A DNA stretch of 64,000 nucleotides. It comes from an uncultured Sutterella sp. GTDB taxonomy: Bacteria > Pseudomonadota > Gammaproteobacteria > Burkholderiales > Burkholderiaceae_F. The DNA lies in NCBI GenBank assembly GCA_900757865.1, contig CAAEPH010000009.1, positions 1 through 64,000 of the forward strand, in the 5' to 3' direction. The position numbers and the translations under genes were made by a program. This document shows, in pieces, positions 62,422 through 64,000 of the stretch (position 1 is its first letter; the number at the start of each line of letters is the position of its first letter). Under the pieces are notes generated by a model. It was not told the DNA's origin and searched no databases. It saw only the letters and a program-made list of their open reading frames with translations.

Positions 62422-63693
62422 TTATTGAGCGCGGTGTGTATCCTTTGCTTTTGCTCTCCAATACCAGAGACTGGCCATGAGCCCCAGAATGGCCACGGCA
62501 AAGCCTAAGGCGTAGGCTAGGGTATAGGAGCCTTGACCTACGACAGTGCGGATAATCCACGGGCCCAAAAAGCCACCAATGGAGTAGGCAAAGGCCATGA
62601 CGGAAAAGTTCACACTGTTATGGAGTGGGCCAAATTCGTCGGCGACGAGTCCTGGATAAATGCCAAAGGAGGCGCCGTAGCAAAGCCCAATACCAATGAG
62701 ACCGAGCAAAAACTGCACAGTATCGGTGGGTGAGGCGTAGTAGAGGAGCGTTAAAGCGACGAGGGCAAGCACCAACATCAACTGCAACGTGGGTATGCGC
62801 CCGAGCCGATCCGAGAGCGTTCCCGAGAGAAAGCGGCCACCGGTGTTAGATAGCGACAATGAGGAGACCGAAAGGGTAACTAAACCCGCTGAGAACCCCA
62901 TCTGGTCACGAGCAATAGCGGAGATGTTTGAGATGAGCATAAGGCCGAGCGTCGAGCATATGGCGAAAATCACAAAGAGGGGGTAAAAACGTGCCGTTTG
63001 TAGCATCGCTTTCCACGTGAGGTTTGTCTCCGTAGTAGGTGTGTCGCGGGTTTTCATCGTCTTAGTGCTTTGACCTAAAAGCCAATCGGAAAAGACATTA
63101 GGACATTTGATGAGTGGCAACGCTGCTCCCACGATCATCACGCCTAAGAGCAGGGCGAAAACGAGGAAAGTGAGGCTAATACCAATGCGAGTGACGAGTG
63201 CATTCACAAGGAAGGGCAAAAGCGCTCCTCCAACACCTAAAGACGCTGTGACAGTGCCACCCGCAAAACCACGGCGATCAGGGAAAAATTTCACTGCACT
63301 ATTGATGGTGCAACCATTGACTAAACCCGTACCCGCACCAACACAAAGCCCATAGGTGAGATAGAGCGTAAAGAGACTCTCAGCATAGGCCGTGAGTGCA
63401 TAGCCTAGGCTCAGTAGTATGCCGCCCGTCACGATGATGAGTCTTGGACCAAAACGGTCGTTGATAAAGCCCCCTGCGAGCATCAACAAAGGGGTCACAC
63501 CCGTGGCAACGCCAAATACGGTACCCAGTTGTGCCACGGTGATAGGTGAGCCTGTAAGGCTACTTAAGTGTGGAGCCAGCGCACTCGCGAAGACGCTCCA
63601 TGCGTAGAGAGCACCAGTGAAAAAGTTGATCACACAACAGAGCGCTAGGAAGAGCCAACGACGTGATTTGAGGTTTGTATAGAGGGTGTTCAT
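62422..63693 (-). CDS. MFS transporter, oxalate/formate antiporter family
   Basis: 423-aa permease with twelve helices. The first segment (FLALCCVINFFTGALYAWSVFA) and the GGFINDRFGPR loop are typical of the OFA family within the major facilitator superfamily. It precedes the M20 hydrolase by 71 bases on the same strand, which suggests it imports the hydrolase substrate or exports a product. A formate or oxalate role is not shown. Confidence 0.87.
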   Translation of the reverse strand: MNTLYTNLKSRRWLFLALCCVINFFTGALYAWSVFASALAPHLSSLTGSPITVAQLGTVFGVATGVTPLLMLAGGFINDRFGPRLIIVTGGILLSLGYALTAYAESLFTLYLTYGLCVGAGTGLVNGCTINSAVKFFPDRRGFAGGTVTASLGVGGALLPFLVNALVTRIGISLTFLVFALLLGVMIVGAALPLIKCPNVFSDWLLGQSTKTMKTRDTPTTETNLTWKAMLQTARFYPLFVIFAICSTLGLMLISNISAIARDQMGFSAGLVTLSVSSLSLSNTGGRFLSGTLSDRLGRIPTLQLMLVLALVALTLLYYASPTDTVQFLLGLIGIGLCYGASFGIYPGLVADEFGPLHNSVNFSVMAFAYSIGGFLGPWIIRTVVGQGSYTLAYALGFAVAILGLMASLWYWRAKAKDTHRAQ

Positions 63694-63956
63694 AAAAAAA
63701 CTTGAACGATGAATGGGTTGTTTTGTCCAAGATTCTATGAGTTATATATTTAAATAAAAATTCGAACATACCCCATAAAATTTATTTGATATTTGATATC
63801 GGATATCCGATATCGGATAGCAATTATCGTATAAATACCTGATTGAGATTTCTTCGTTTTTTCTTAGAATTCACCTTGTTGTGAGCGTTTATTCAAAGTC
63901 TTTGATGGGTAAATTTCACTCCCTCGCTCGCCCCCTTCACAACACAGGTGATGTTT
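63694..63956. promoter_or_regulatory. Divergent promoter region with heptad repeat
   Basis: The region lies upstream of the MFS gene (minus) and of a gene starting at 63957 (plus). At 63786-63820 five 7-base units in tandem read TTGATAT, TTGATAT, CGGATAT, CCGATAT, CGGATAG. A 20-bp perfect palindrome (63795-63814, GATATCGGAT and its complement) is contained in it. It looks like an operator for a dimeric or multimeric regulator. Confidence 0.55.
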
Positions 63957-64000
63957 ATGTCAATTACTATTTTATTTTCAATTGTCGTTGTCATAGCGAC
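63957..64000 (+). CDS. Start of a membrane protein, cut by the window end
   Basis: An ATG with GGTGA upstream opens a frame beginning MSITILFSIVVVIA, a hydrophobic N-terminal segment, which runs off the right edge. It is probably the start of a transporter or other membrane protein; the family cannot be told from 14 residues. Confidence 0.5.
   Translation, partial: MSITILFSIVVVIA

Overview
The window looks like part of a secondary replicon (chromid or megaplasmid) of an anaerobic or microaerobic betaproteobacterium. The gene families (TtrSR-like systems next to secreted flavocytochrome-type reductases, clade II nos genes, anaerobic heme degradation, an RPA-family initiator) suggest Burkholderiales, perhaps Sutterellaceae. 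The family-level placement is inference only. There are no rRNA or tRNA genes. The ends are cut in non-coding DNA on the left and in the first codons of a membrane protein on the right.

Layout. 0.3-2.2 kb: a class C-like group II intron on the minus strand, inserted in the terminator of the next gene. 2.3-8.1 kb (minus): a TtrS/TtrR-like two-component system followed by two Tat-exported flavoprotein reductases. 8.3-9.2 kb: a DUF535 gene. 9.4-16.3 kb (minus): a complete periplasmic formate dehydrogenase (A, B, C) with maturation factors FdhE and FdhD. 16.9-21.5 kb (minus): a chalcone-isomerase-like protein, an M16 protease relative with a broken active site, and RarD. 22.0-31.5 kb (plus): a full clade II nitrous oxide reductase cluster nosZBDGC1C2HFLY, followed without a gap by a second TtrSR-like pair (to 34.0 kb). 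34.2-35.1 kb: an AEC permease.

34.2-44.9 kb is the replication and partition locus and the most unusual part. It has an RPA-type initiator, ParA, a KorB-like ParB and a small helix-turn-helix protein. It also has about 6 kb of gene-free DNA holding 26 perfect copies (plus 5 imperfect or half copies) of the 16-bp palindrome TGTGCACATGTGCACA, about 18 iteron-like 15-mers (TGTACTTNNNGWGCA), a 2.4-kb satellite of 318/351-bp units in a short-long-long higher-order pattern, and an iteron/DnaA-box origin at 42.0-42.2 kb.

45.3-57.0 kb (plus): one long Fur-type iron/heme block: radical-SAM heme-degrading enzyme, TonB-dependent receptor, an ECF transporter, HutX, a flavodoxin-like protein, ExbB-ExbD-TonB and an ABC-2 exporter. 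57.1-59.6 kb (minus): a DUF438/hemerythrin/PAS protein and the di-iron RIC (YtfE) repair protein. 60.1 kb: an orphan NarL-type regulator. 61.1-63.7 kb (minus): an OFA-type MFS transporter and an AbgA-like M20 hydrolase.

Together the genes describe anaerobic respiration: formate is the electron donor, N2O and probably organic acceptors are the electron sinks, iron is drawn from heme without oxygen, and nitrosative damage is repaired. NsrR-like sites upstream of nosZ and ytfE, and a close sequence match upstream of fdhA, suggest that nitric oxide links these units.
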